DNA of 64,000 nucleotides, taken from NCBI GenBank assembly GCA_963767715.1, contig CAVYFA010000001.1:434001-498000 (forward strand), read 5' to 3'. Source of the DNA: CAVSXS01 sp963767715. GTDB lineage: Bacteria; Chloroflexota; Ktedonobacteria; Ktedonobacterales; Ktedonobacteraceae. A program made the position numbers and the translations under genes. Within the stretch, counting starts at the first letter, position 1, and every line of letters begins with the position of its first letter. Positions 27,801-37,151 of the stretch are shown here, piece after piece. Below the pieces are notes generated by a model. It was not told where the DNA came from. It saw only the letters and a program-made list of their open reading frames with translations, and ran no database searches.

Positions 27801-29790
27801 ACGTGTGCAGCAGGTCGTCAATGCTCTTGAGGGTGGAGCAGCCGGACTTAGCTACAGCCGCGAGCTTTGTACACTTTACGATGAACTTCGTTCCCTCCTG
27901 ACGCTGTATTCAATTGAAGATATTGCACAGTATCAATGCTCTCTCAGCAAAGAGCAATTCGACGCTCACAACGAATTTGCTCCGATCATGCTTGACATCT
28001 TCAAAGCGTTCGACTTAATTACCCTTACTTTGCGCACTTACTTGAAGCGCGAAGGTGTTCAAGATCGATTAAACAGCCTGCTCGATGCCAAAAATTCCAT
28101 TGGTAAAATTGAGGAGTTCCTGGAAAAGCAGTATTCCAAGAAATTGCAAGATATCCCGATCACCAATCTGCCTGACCATTACATTTTTAAGCTTATACTC
28201 GCTCGTTGGCGAAGGCTAGTGGACAAGCAGATCAACGAACTGCGTGGCAAGGCCCGCATCGAGGCAAAGCTCGAGGTGAACCAGGCACGCTTTGATGATC
28301 GTGTGGGCATCTGGCTCTATGTATGCAACGCGGGAAGCAGCTCGGCAGATGAACTCAAGATTACGCTGCTGGAGGGCAATGGCTTCACGGTCATTGGACA
28401 ACGCTCGTTTATGCATGAAACAATGGTTCCAGGTGAAGATGCAATCTTCGAATTCATCCTCAATCCGGAGAAATCAGTACTATATCTGCACTTTGAGATT
28501 ACCTACAGCGATGAAATCGTTTATAGTGACGAGATCGTCTACGGCGATGGCGAGAAGCCCAAGAAGACCGTGCATGTTACAGCCCAGTTGGAACTTATCA
28601 AATCATATCGTGAGTATGTCTATGTCCCTAATCCTTATTCGACAGGCACTCCTATGCACGATCAAGAGATGTTCTACGGGCGCGAAAAAGCCATGTACTA
28701 CCTGCAAGACAACCTGACACGCAAGTCCAAGACGGTGATCGTGCTTTATGGCCAGCGACGTTCCGGCAAGACCACTGTTCTGTTACAGCTCATCAAGACT
28801 AACGCTTTTGGCGAAAATGTTCCGGTGTTGATCGACCTGCAGGCCGTTTCGTACAACATCAGTATCCAGAACTTCCTCTACCGCGTCGCAAATCTCATCT
28901 ACAAGGCCATGAAGGAGCGCAACCTGCTCATCTGCGAACCGAAAATGGAAAACTTCCAGGGCGATCCTATGCTGGGCTTCGATCGTTTCCTTGACAGTGT
29001 GGAAGAGCGACTGGAAGGTCGTAAGCTCATCTGGCTGGTAGACGAGTTCGAGGTGCTTGAGGATCAGGTAGACAAAGGTAAGCTGGAACCGGAGATATTC
29101 CACTACCTGCGCAACATCATTCAGCACCGGCAGAGCATCAATATCCTCTTCTCCGGCACACACCAGATTACTGTGTACACCCGACTGTACCATTCCGTTT
29201 TCTTCAATATCGCTGACCACTACCGACTCTCAAAGATCAGCCCTGAAGGTGCAGTTGCGCTCATCACGAAACCGGTTGAGGGCCACCTTGAATATGAGCC
29301 GCTGGCGGTGACGAAGATTCGCCAGTTCGCCGATGATCAGCCCTACCTGATTCACCTGATGTGCCGGGCTATCGTCGATTACTGCAATGAGAATCGCAAG
29401 CCGTATGTGACGATCAACGATGTGAATGTCGTGTTGAATAAAGTTATGAGCAACGGCCAGTATCACTTTAGCTGGTTATGGGAACAGGTAGGTACGGAGG
29501 AGCATATCGTGCTTTCAGCACTGGCACAAGGCGGCAAGGAAGATGGACGCTGGCTAACCCTGTTCGAGATCAGCGAAATTTACCAGGAGCATCATATCTC
29601 CTTCAAAAAACATTACGTGCTGGATGCTCTGAAAACGCTGATTAATGCTGACGTTGTCGAGAGCGTCTCAAGCGACTCCCGCGAGGCGGCACTTGACAAC
29701 CACAAGTTTCGCGTGCCGGTCGGGCTGACCCGTCGCTGGCTGCTGCGTGAACATCCATTGAGGATGGCACGCGTTGGATTGAGCGAATAA
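24807..29790 (+). CDS. Giant cytoplasmic beta-propeller / HEAT / Ig-like / STAND-type ATPase (two frameshifts)
   Basis: One gene of about 1,661 residues broken by two single-base deletions, near 25281 (AAA run) and 27574 (G). Restoring them joins YVDPQNPSTIVIGSEDRSAY and LLLAGVLDSESEWVRQEAAR. There is no signal peptide. Order: FG-GAP/PQQ-like blades (about 20-355) with repeated ADIDxDGxxE(I/L)xxGS; a helical insert (360-440); a second propeller set (445-740); HEAT-like helices (765-1000); a helical part; a CARDB/Ig-like domain (about 1160-1260); then YVPNPYSTGTP, MFYGREKAMYYL, Walker A LYGQRRSGKTTVL (about 1315), Walker B LIWLVDEFEVLE (about 1407) and a winged-helix-like end. The layout suggests a sensor coupled to an NTPase switch. 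Confidence 0.78.
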
Positions 29791-29906
29791 TGGGACTCCG
29801 TTAATCCGGGTGTATCTCACCCTATCATCAATGCCCCTGTATTCTTGCTGTCCTGGAGCATATGCAATTAAGGAATGAGTGAGTCAAACAAGACATTCAT
29901 ATTCAT

Positions 29907-30356
29907 CTATCGCTTCTTCAAAAGGAATTCGTAGATCACAATAGCTGAAGCGAGAATTCCCAAGATGGTATAGACTACGCTTATTGAGCCAATGACGAAT
30001 TGTATCAGTAAATTCAGAATGACAGTCATTAGATAGAGGGCGATCAAAGCCAGTACTATTTGGGAAGATAAGGACATGGTTCTCAATCGTCTTCGCACAG
30101 CCCGCACAAGTCCGCATATGTAATAGCTCAAAGGCATATCCTGTTCGTTTTCAGGTACCGATTTCTTCTCCGAGACTGCTTCAATCTGCTTGTTCAGATA
30201 AGGAAGGGCGGAACCCTCAAGTTCCTCTCCTTTGTTTTGAAAGAGGGGTTCAGTGTCTTGCCTTGCAACTTTGTTGGCTACGAATCGCCTCCTTGCACCT
30301 TTATCGCTCAATATAGCTGCAGGGTGCGTGGGCTTCCTGTTGTAGTACCAATGCAT
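29907..30356 (-). CDS. Small membrane protein with two C-terminal TM helices
   Basis: A 149-residue protein. I chose ATG 30356 (MHWYYNRKPTHPAA) because AGGAGG lies just upstream. A basic and charged cytoplasmic part (about 1-85) is followed by an amphipathic Arg-rich segment (GLVRAVRRRLRTMS). Two TM helices end it (VLALIALYLMTVILNLLIQF and VVYTILGILASAIVIYEFLL). I recognise no family. It is convergent with the giant ATPase gene, 116 nt away. A membrane effector is possible only by position. Confidence 0.7.
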   Translation of the reverse strand: MHWYYNRKPTHPAAILSDKGARRRFVANKVARQDTEPLFQNKGEELEGSALPYLNKQIEAVSEKKSVPENEQDMPLSYYICGLVRAVRRRLRTMSLSSQIVLALIALYLMTVILNLLIQFVIGSISVVYTILGILASAIVIYEFLLKKR

Positions 30357-30668
30357 ATCTTCTCTACCTCCTCTCTGTTTCTGTACGATATAAACACTAT
30401 TAGCACAACTGCGGGTGAATATGAGCGTCATCACCTTTGTAGAAGCATGAAAAAAATGCTTGTCTATAGTGTACAAGAACTGATGTGCCAAAAATACACA
30501 AGTTCATGCAAAAAAAGTGACAAAGAGGAAAATTGGTGACGGCCCCTTTTCAGCCAACCACATGCCCAATCCTTCTTCTTGAGGAATGTGACAATCCTGA
30601 GCATGCGGTATCATAAAGAGTAACAATCCATCGTCAACAGATCACAGCAACCATAGAGGAGACCTATC

Positions 30669-31305
30669 GTGACACAAACCGAAAACCCACGCCAATTCAT
30701 CGCACTCCTGCGCGGCCTGCGCGCGGTACGCCAGTTTCGACCCAGAGACAATACCTCAAGAGGTGCTTGACGGGGTGCTGGAGGTGGCGCGCTGGTCGGG
30801 GAGCGCCGGCAACCAGCAGCATTGGGAACTGGTTGTCGTGCGGGAGAGGGAGACGCTGCAGAGATTGGCGCAGTGTGAGGGCTTTGCGCACCACCTGGCG
30901 GGCGCGGCGCTGGGGATTGTGCTGGTGATGGCCGGCAATCCGGCGCTGGTGGACCAGGAGACGTATGACGAGGGCAGGTTGAGCGAGCGGATTATGCTGG
31001 CGGCATGGGCGTATGGGGTTGGTTCGAGCATTGGCTGGTTCACGGGGAATGGGAGAGCGGAGGCGAAAGCGCTGCTGGGTATTCCGCAGGAGCGGCTGGT
31101 GCGGACGGTTATTTCGCTTGGGTATCCTGATGAGGAGGCGCGGCGGGCGCGTCCTAAACGCAGCGAGGCACGTAAGCCTTTGTCGGAGATTGTTCATTAC
31201 GAGCGATTATGTGCATTGCAAATTAGTGGATGGGCACCGAGGCGCGATAAATCGGGCCCTACGGAGTTCACGGATAGAGCGAATGCTCCAATAGAAGATA
31301 TGTGA
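30669..31305 (+). CDS. Nitroreductase-family flavoprotein, frameshifted near 30735, with a repeat-derived tail
   Basis: About 211 residues when repaired. GAGGAG precedes GTG 30669 (MTQTENPRQFIALLRGLRAV). One extra T near 30735 breaks the frame; its removal gives RQFDPETIPQEVLDGVLEVA, then the FMN-binding ARWSGSAGNQQHWELVVV. The middle AAWAYGVGSSIGWF and VRTVISLGYPDEEA are typical. The family end RKPLSEIVHYER appears near 31205, but no stop follows. The frame runs on about 33 codons through a family A repeat copy to 31305, so the last part is probably not native. Confidence 0.78.
31232..31262. repeat. Partial family A copy inside the 3' end of the nitroreductase gene
   Basis: GGGCACCGAGGCGCGATAAA then TCGGGCCCTACGG: only the right half of the palindromic unit is kept. 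It is read as coding by the upstream gene. Confidence 0.65.
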
Positions 31306-31308
31306 CTG

Positions 31309-32175
31309 ATGCGTACAAACCTGGTGAAAGAGAAACTCAGGAGGGGTGAGCCGGCGCTGGGGGCGTGGTTGAGTCTGCCCAGCGTTCCTTCGGCGAGGAT
31401 CATGGCGCGGCTCGGCTTTGATTGGCTTGTGGTGGATATGGAGCATACGGCGCAGAATGCTGTGCTTATGGCTGATATGGTGGCTACTATTGCCGATTCC
31501 GGTACTTGCGCGCCGATGGTGCGCGTGCCGGGGAATAGCGTCGAGTGGTTCAAGTGGGCACTGGATGCCGGAGCATGGGGTATCATTGTGCCGATGGTCA
31601 GCACACGTGAGGAGGCGCAGCGGGCGATAGAGTTCGCGAAGTATCCGCCGCGCGGCATGCGCAGTATTGGTGGAGCGTTCGGGCCGTATGGCTTCGGCAT
31701 CACGGATTGGCCGGATTACGCGCGCATGGCGAACGATGAAATTATCATGGCGGTGCAGATCGAAAGCGCGCGGGCGCTCGAGGACCTGGATGGTATTCTT
31801 TCCGTGCCGGGCATCGATGTGGCGTTCGTCGGGCCAAATGATCTGCATGCCCAGCTCGGGCTTACTCCGAGTACCGAGGGGGCTGAGCCCGAGTTTGTGG
31901 ATGCGCTGGGGCGGATTAAGGAGGCGGCGCGGAAACACCAGGTCGCGCTGGGTATCTTTAGCGGGAATGGGGAGGCGGCGGCAGAACGTGTGCGCCAGGG
32001 CTTCCAGATGATTAGCGTGACGACGCGATATCTTGAGTATGATTTCGGCGGCGAGGGAGAATTTGCGGCTGGCGCGCGTGTAGTGACGAGAGTGGGACGG
32101 GAGAGAGGGGAAGAGATTTTTCGCTACGCTCAGAATGACAATGGGGGCGCTCGGGATGAAAGTGAGGGCGCTTAG
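31309..32175 (+). CDS. HpcH/HpaI-family aldolase
   Basis: A 288-residue metal-dependent class II aldolase of the HpcH/HpaI/citrate lyase beta family. Motifs: DWLVVDMEHTAQNA, MVRVPGNSVEWFKWALDAGA, GIIVPMVSTREEA, VQIESARALEDL (metal Glu) and VAFVGPNDLHAQLG (metal Asp). It cleaves 2-keto-3-deoxy acids to pyruvate and an aldehyde; the substrate is unknown. The last 20 or so residues (FRYAQNDNGGARDESEGA) come from a family C repeat, so the native end was probably nearer 32105. ATG follows the nitroreductase stop by 3 nt. Confidence 0.88.
   Translation: MRTNLVKEKLRRGEPALGAWLSLPSVPSARIMARLGFDWLVVDMEHTAQNAVLMADMVATIADSGTCAPMVRVPGNSVEWFKWALDAGAWGIIVPMVSTREEAQRAIEFAKYPPRGMRSIGGAFGPYGFGITDWPDYARMANDEIIMAVQIESARALEDLDGILSVPGIDVAFVGPNDLHAQLGLTPSTEGAEPEFVDALGRIKEAARKHQVALGIFSGNGEAAAERVRQGFQMISVTTRYLEYDFGGEGEFAAGARVVTRVGRERGEEIFRYAQNDNGGARDESEGA
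32107..32150. repeat. Family C repeat within the aldolase 3' end
   Basis: TTCGCTACGCTCAGAATGAC is shared, with small changes, by 18465-18490 and 43545-43590. This is a common type of mobile intergenic sequence in bacterial genomes. Confidence 0.55.
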
Positions 32176-32207
32176 TGGGGCATCGGGGAATTCGTGGAGG
32201 AGGACCT

Positions 32208-32251
32208 GGGCCGATAAATCGGCGATGGCCACGATAAATCGGGCCCTACAG
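32208..32251. repeat. Dispersed repeat family A copy
   Basis: GGGCCGATAAATCGGCGAT, then GGCCACGATAAATCGGG, then CCCTACAGG. It lies in the 130-nt gap before the dehydrogenase gene. Confidence 0.75.
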
Positions 32252-32311
32252 GGTCCATGGATTTGACAAATGCACCACATAGAATGACAGAGAGAGAAAG
32301 GGAGGGTGAGT

Positions 32312-33298
32312 ATGGAGCAGGCGCATGTCTGGACGGGGAGGGTGCTGCGACCGGAGGCGCTGGCTGTGCTTGAGGGGGTGGCCAGTGTGTCGGTCAGCAG
32401 GGTGGGGGAGCGCGGGGATTGGTATGGGGAGGCTTCGACGGCGGATGCGATTGTCGTTGAAGGGGCGACATTCGTGACGGGGGAGGTGATGGACCGCATC
32501 GGCTCGCGACTGCGCATTATCGCGCGACCGGGCATCGGCGTGGATCGCATCGATCTCGACGCGGCTACTCTGCGCGGCATTATGGTGGTGAATGCTCCCG
32601 ATGGGCCGACGGAGTCCACTGCCGAGCATGCCATCGCGCTGATGCTCAATCTCTGCAAGCAGGTGATGGTCAATGACCGCGTGCTGCGTGCGGGGCAAGC
32701 GTTTCCGCAGTTGAAGGATATTAAGCCGGGCTTCGAGGTGGCGGGCGCTGTGCTGGGGTTAGTTGGACTGGGACGCATTGGCAGTCGCGTCGCGGCTATC
32801 GCGCGGGTGCTGGGGATGGAGGTGCTGGCATTTGACCCGTTCGTGACGGCTGAGCGGGCGGGCGCGCTGGGCGTGGAACTGGTGCCCTCGCTGGCGGAAC
32901 TGCTGCCGCGCGCGCAGGTCGTCTCGCTGCATTGTCCTGCCACGCCGGAGACCTACCACATCATGAATGCCGCTACGTTGAGCCTGATGCCGAGGGGGAG
33001 CTATTTGATCAATGTCGCGCGTGGGGCGCTGGTCGACGAGGCGGCGCTGATCGAGGCGCTGCGCGCCGGCCACCTGGCCGGCGCGGGCATAGATGTGTAC
33101 GACCCGGAGCCGCCGATGACCAATCACCCGCTCTTCACGCTGCCCAATACGATCTGCACGCCGCACATTGCCTCGCACACCAGCGCGGGCGTGCAGCGCA
33201 TGCATGTGATGGCCTGCGAGCAGATTGCCAGCGCGCTGCGCGGGGAACGGCCAACGAACCTTGTGAATGTAGAGGTGTGGGGACGGCAGCGGCGTTGA
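32312..33298 (+). CDS. D-isomer-specific 2-hydroxyacid dehydrogenase (phosphoglycerate dehydrogenase-like)
   Basis: A 328-residue protein. Motifs: GRIGSRVAAIARVLGMEVLA (GxGxxG at the NAD fold, near residue 150), the catalytic Arg in INVARGALVDEAAL, Glu in DVYDPEPP, and His in CTPHIASHT. The class includes D-3-phosphoglycerate, glyoxylate and hydroxypyruvate enzymes; no ACT domain is present, so it is a short type. I chose ATG 32312 (AGGGAGGG upstream); a GTG two codons earlier is also possible. It follows the aldolase gene, so both may act on hydroxy/keto acids. Confidence 0.9.
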   Translation: MEQAHVWTGRVLRPEALAVLEGVASVSVSRVGERGDWYGEASTADAIVVEGATFVTGEVMDRIGSRLRIIARPGIGVDRIDLDAATLRGIMVVNAPDGPTESTAEHAIALMLNLCKQVMVNDRVLRAGQAFPQLKDIKPGFEVAGAVLGLVGLGRIGSRVAAIARVLGMEVLAFDPFVTAERAGALGVELVPSLAELLPRAQVVSLHCPATPETYHIMNAATLSLMPRGSYLINVARGALVDEAALIEALRAGHLAGAGIDVYDPEPPMTNHPLFTLPNTICTPHIASHTSAGVQRMHVMACEQIASALRGERPTNLVNVEVWGRQRR

Positions 33299-33322
33299 AG
33301 TAGACCATGTTGGAAAAATAGT

Positions 33323-33811
33323 ATGCCAATTGATTTAACCTCTGAGGAAAAAAGGCTTGTTGCATACGCAAAAGAAGCTATTGTGAAATACAATCAAATC
33401 CGGCATGCACATGGCGGCATAGACACTTTATATTCTTTCCTGCTTTCCGACAGTGGGAAAATCCATGATGGCGCTTGCTATGAAGCAAATCTTGCTCATG
33501 CTACGGTTTGTGGCGAAAGACATGCTATCGCGAACATGATCCTTCAAGAGTCATATAAAGCCAGGATTAAAAGTATTGTTGTTGCTGATCCTGTTCCAGA
33601 GGTTCAAGAACATAGTAGACCACCATGCGGAACGTGCCGGCATCTTATATGGTCGCATGGAACCCCGGGTACGACTGTTATGCTCATGCAATACATTCAA
33701 GGAAAAGCAGGCTGGACGTATCCAAAGCTGGAGAAATACATAATCGAAGACTTCTATCCGCTTCCTTTTGAGGAAAAGGAAGGGTTGTGGGATAAGTGGC
33801 AACCAGAATAA
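33323..33811 (+). CDS. Cytidine-deaminase-fold protein
   Basis: A 162-residue protein. The zinc sites fit the CDA fold: TVCGERHAIANMI (Cys with catalytic Glu, in place of the usual HAE or CAE) and PPCGTCRHLIW (PCxxC). It is longer than classic cytidine deaminase, with an extra C-terminal segment ending FYPLPFEEKEGLWDKW. The substrate is uncertain: a nucleoside or a related base. AT-richer than its neighbours, which may hint at transfer. Confidence 0.8.
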   Translation: MPIDLTSEEKRLVAYAKEAIVKYNQIRHAHGGIDTLYSFLLSDSGKIHDGACYEANLAHATVCGERHAIANMILQESYKARIKSIVVADPVPEVQEHSRPPCGTCRHLIWSHGTPGTTVMLMQYIQGKAGWTYPKLEKYIIEDFYPLPFEEKEGLWDKWQPE

Positions 33812-34013
33812 ATCTCACTTCGCAACTCAGAACAGCAGGTGACTATTCAGGCAGAATCACGAATAAATGCGGACAGTAGAGCATCCATGGGACTGGCCGA
33901 TAAATCGGCGGTGCCGCGGTAAATCGGGCCCTACTCTTGTTGGCGGCCGTGGGGGCGATCAATGGGGTTCTACAGATGGTCGGATCAATTGGTTAATAGG
34001 CATCATCGCGTCC
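33812..34013. repeat. Short gap with a family A copy (33892-33935)
   Basis: GACTGGCCGATAAATCGGCG, then GTGCCGCGGTAAATCGGG, then CCCTACTC. No gene. Confidence 0.75.
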
Positions 34014-35282
34014 CTACGGATACATACACTGGATGATGGCGTCGGTCAGGTGATCGGGGGGGATGTGATCGAAGAGGTCGCGGCCTTTGGGGTCGTATGA
34101 TTCTTTGAAGATGCCTGGCACGAAGGCTAGCTGTTCTTTGCGGCCTTTTCCAAGGATCGTGGTCTGTTTACTGTAGCCGTAGGCGTGAGGGTTGGTTCCG
34201 CCGAATAAGGCGATGATGTTGCTTGAGTTGCGGGGGTGCAATTCTGCCGGGTGGTCTTGTGGCAGGCGCTTCTCGGTGGCGGCTAAATGCATCAGGCCGG
34301 TGTCGCCGGTCACAAAGATGTCGGCCTGGTCGATGAGGGCTGTTACGTCAAGAAGCCTGGCTCTCGGTTCCACCGGAAGCATGTAGACGCGGCCATCGAA
34401 TTCGCAGCGCAGCGCCTGAAGCAGGGTTTCGCCGCCCTGCGCATCGGTGTGGCCCTGTAAAATGCATACGATAAGTTCGGGGCAGCTTCGCAGCGCGGCG
34501 GTAAGCGCTGTGGCAAGCAAGGCGACCGGCGGTCTTGTCACGATAGAAGCGGTATCCGAGGCGACCACGAGCAACCTGGCGGATTCCGGGGAAACACCGG
34601 AGCTTTCTTTCATATTTCTTACAACCGCGATGGCGTTTCGCACCTCTTCGGAAGAGATGTAAAGCGGGATGCTTTCATAGCTTTCTGGTCGCAAGGAGTT
34701 TCCAGGATTTTTTCTCATTTTTCTGAAATGCCTGTCGACCATGTCCCTGGCGAGGCTGCTCAGCGGGCGATCTTCTTGATTGCGCAGCGCTAAAAAGTCT
34801 TTCCCCAGCTTGAACAAATTCGGGTTCATGACCGGCGTGCGCAGCCTGAAGTACAGGCCGGGGGTAAACATGCCCGGGAAAACAGCGGCGTAGCCCCTCT
34901 TCCGCAAGAAACGGACCAGTTCGGCGGTCTTGCTATCCAGGTTTATGCCCTCCAGCCACATGGTTACTTCGGGCGAGGAAAAAAGGCTTTTATCAGCAAG
35001 AATAATTCTATTGATGCGCGGATCATGTTCAAAGATTTCGGCCTGAATGCTGGTGCAGAGGACATCAATCGTTCCATATGCCTGTGGATCATGCCGTACA
35101 AGCTGATCTACAGCGCTTAATCCGGCCATAACGGCATCTCCGATACCCTTGTACATAGTGACCAGGTAGCGTGGGGTATCAGTTTTCATGTTTATTTCTT
35201 CAAGGAGATCGCAAGCCGGCTTCAGGAAAACGTAGGGTGAATTGCCAAAGACATCTCGATGAGAAAGACTTGTTTCAATCAT
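34014..35282 (-). CDS. Glycosyltransferase family 9-like (heptosyltransferase fold) protein
   Basis: About 422 residues. The N-terminal domain opens with YLVTMYKGIGDAVMAGLSAV. The C-terminal domain has the GT9 nucleotide-sugar region VTGDTGLMHLAA followed by NIIALFGGTNPHAYG. A TTG at 35306, ATG 35282 and ATG 35189 are all possible starts; none has a strong SD, and the domain itself begins after 35189. The role is probably a cell-envelope glycan. The acceptor is unknown, since this organism type need not have LPS. Confidence 0.78.
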   Translation of the reverse strand: MIETSLSHRDVFGNSPYVFLKPACDLLEEINMKTDTPRYLVTMYKGIGDAVMAGLSAVDQLVRHDPQAYGTIDVLCTSIQAEIFEHDPRINRIILADKSLFSSPEVTMWLEGINLDSKTAELVRFLRKRGYAAVFPGMFTPGLYFRLRTPVMNPNLFKLGKDFLALRNQEDRPLSSLARDMVDRHFRKMRKNPGNSLRPESYESIPLYISSEEVRNAIAVVRNMKESSGVSPESARLLVVASDTASIVTRPPVALLATALTAALRSCPELIVCILQGHTDAQGGETLLQALRCEFDGRVYMLPVEPRARLLDVTALIDQADIFVTGDTGLMHLAATEKRLPQDHPAELHPRNSSNIIALFGGTNPHAYGYSKQTTILGKGRKEQLAFVPGIFKESYDPKGRDLFDHIPPDHLTDAIIQCMYP

Positions 35283-35380
35283 GTTTCGCGATGACTCCAG
35301 ATACACAACGGTAAAATGCTACATTACATATGTACACACGCAGGGAAGCCGGGGCTCGTGACATAGATGGAACGCGCGCG

Positions 35381-36175
35381 TCATCTCCCTATCAACTTCT
35401 TGAGGCGATCACGCGTGAGGAGATGCGCCGTGCGATGATAGAGGAAGATGAACAGAGCCAGCCAGAGGAATCCTACCAGGTAGCCGCCGACGACATCGAG
35501 GAGCCAGTGGTCTCCTTCAAGGAGTCGTGAGTACCCGATAGTAAGGATATCGATCAGAAAGAAGAGTTGCAGCGGCAGTAAGAGCCAGCGATAACGCCAG
35601 CGTCGCACCGGCTCGCTGAGAGTAACGAACAACAGGATGCCAGAGGAGACCACGTCATGAGAGACGTGGCCGGACGGGAAACTAAAGTAGGGATAGGTAT
35701 CGTGAACGCAGATGCCGGCTTGTAAGGTCGGACGAGGGCGTCCAATCAGCGGGGTGAGCAGCAGGAAAAGCCCGCCTACGCTGGCGACGGCCACGACAAA
35801 GTAAAACGCCTGCCGGAACAAACGCAAGAGCAACATACCGATAACCCAGATCGCGGCGGCTATGACGGAGGGTAGAGGGTTATTGAGCTGGCTGACATCA
35901 AATAGGCCAGCATCTATAAACGAAGGGGGTTGGTAAGGAACGGGACAGGGTATGCGATGCGGGCCTTGTATTAATTTGGTGAAATTCACTTCAAACGGTA
36001 AGGGAGTCTTATGAGTATGTGCGAAAAATGCAAGGGCGCCTAGAACTATCAGGCCGATCACCCAGAGAACGATACCAAGAATACGGCGCAAACGATTGCC
36101 TGGCGCCCTCTTATCAGGATACGAAGGAGCGCCATGCATCGTTTGCGCTGATTTGAGGTTTGATGCTCGATCCAT
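35381..36175 (-). CDS. PAP2-family membrane phosphatase
   Basis: A 264-residue protein with about six TM helices. Three catalytic motifs are seen: C1 TPLIGRPRP, C2 FPSGHVSHD, and C3 YSRLLEGDHWLLDV. It should remove phosphate from a lipid phosphate (phosphatidate or undecaprenyl pyrophosphate class). GGAGGAAG precedes the ATG. Confidence 0.88.
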   Translation of the reverse strand: MDRASNLKSAQTMHGAPSYPDKRAPGNRLRRILGIVLWVIGLIVLGALAFFAHTHKTPLPFEVNFTKLIQGPHRIPCPVPYQPPSFIDAGLFDVSQLNNPLPSVIAAAIWVIGMLLLRLFRQAFYFVVAVASVGGLFLLLTPLIGRPRPTLQAGICVHDTYPYFSFPSGHVSHDVVSSGILLFVTLSEPVRRWRYRWLLLPLQLFFLIDILTIGYSRLLEGDHWLLDVVGGYLVGFLWLALFIFLYHRTAHLLTRDRLKKLIGR

Positions 36176-36324
36176 TCGACTTCCTCCATGCTTTAATAGT
36201 AGGTTTCTTTACCTAAAGACACGGTTGGCAGAGTCAAAAGGAGTCAAGCAGTTGTGAAGAGCAAAGCAGCCCGAAAGCATATATAATAAAGCGTGGATTT
36301 TTTGGCATCTCCAGGAGGGCAAGC

Positions 36325-37110
36325 ATGCAGATACCATCCGGCGCCCGTATTTATGATCTCGAGCAGCCGCGCTACTTCGGCGCGCCTACCTACCCAAGCC
36401 ACGCGCCCGGCTACGTGTATACGCTCCACCGCCGCCACGAGCGCGGTATGGGGGAAGCCAGGACAGGCGCCTCCGGCTTTATGTATACGACGGAACATTC
36501 GGGTACGCATATCGATGCCTTATGCCACCAGGCCGAGGATTTACGCCTGTACGGTGGGCGAGAGGTTGACGCCAGGATACAAACGTCGCATGGCTTCAAA
36601 GAGCTTGGCGTGGAGACGATTGCGCCGCTGATCGCACGCGGGATATTGCTCGACATGGCGCGCTACAGAGGGGTGGACCACATCGCAAGCGGGAACCCGA
36701 TTGGACGGGAAGAGCTGGAAGCCGCGGCCCAGGACCAGGGTGTTTCGGTAGGGGAGGGGGATGTTGTGCTGGTGCGTACGGGCAATGGGGCGCTATGGGA
36801 GGACGCGGCGCTGTACCTGCAGGCTGGAGGTGTGAGCGCCGGGGCGTCCTCCTGGCTCGCCGGCAGAGGAGTGAGGGCCGTAGGAGCCGACAACGTGGCG
36901 TGGGACGAGTTGGGCGTTGTCGATCCCGATCTCAAGGTGACACTGCCCGGGCACGTGATCCTGCTGGTACGCAGCGGCATCTACATCATAGAAAACCTCT
37001 TCCTGGAGGAGCTGGCACGCGACCTGCGCTACGAATTTAGCTTGATTTGTCTGCCACTCAAGATGCGTGGCGCGACCGGGTCGCCCGTGCGACCGGTTGC
37101 TATCGCATGA
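36325..37110 (+). CDS. Cyclase-family metal-dependent hydrolase (kynurenine formamidase-like)
   Basis: A 261-residue protein with the HSGTHIDALCHQAED metal-binding motif and later GDVVLVRTGNGALW and GADNVAWDELG. The fold is shared by KynB formamidase and isatin hydrolase; no neighbour suggests tryptophan breakdown, so the substrate is open. AGGAGGG precedes the ATG. Confidence 0.87.
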   Translation: MQIPSGARIYDLEQPRYFGAPTYPSHAPGYVYTLHRRHERGMGEARTGASGFMYTTEHSGTHIDALCHQAEDLRLYGGREVDARIQTSHGFKELGVETIAPLIARGILLDMARYRGVDHIASGNPIGREELEAAAQDQGVSVGEGDVVLVRTGNGALWEDAALYLQAGGVSAGASSWLAGRGVRAVGADNVAWDELGVVDPDLKVTLPGHVILLVRSGIYIIENLFLEELARDLRYEFSLICLPLKMRGATGSPVRPVAIA

Positions 37111-37151
37111 GCCGATGATCGCGATCAACAGAGAGAGACAGGAGGCAGCAC

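Noticed and set aside
31207..32943. A 578-codon minus-strand open frame
   Set aside because: It runs opposite the aldolase and hydroxyacid dehydrogenase genes; Ser/Pro/Arg/His-rich composition typical of a GC-rich shadow.
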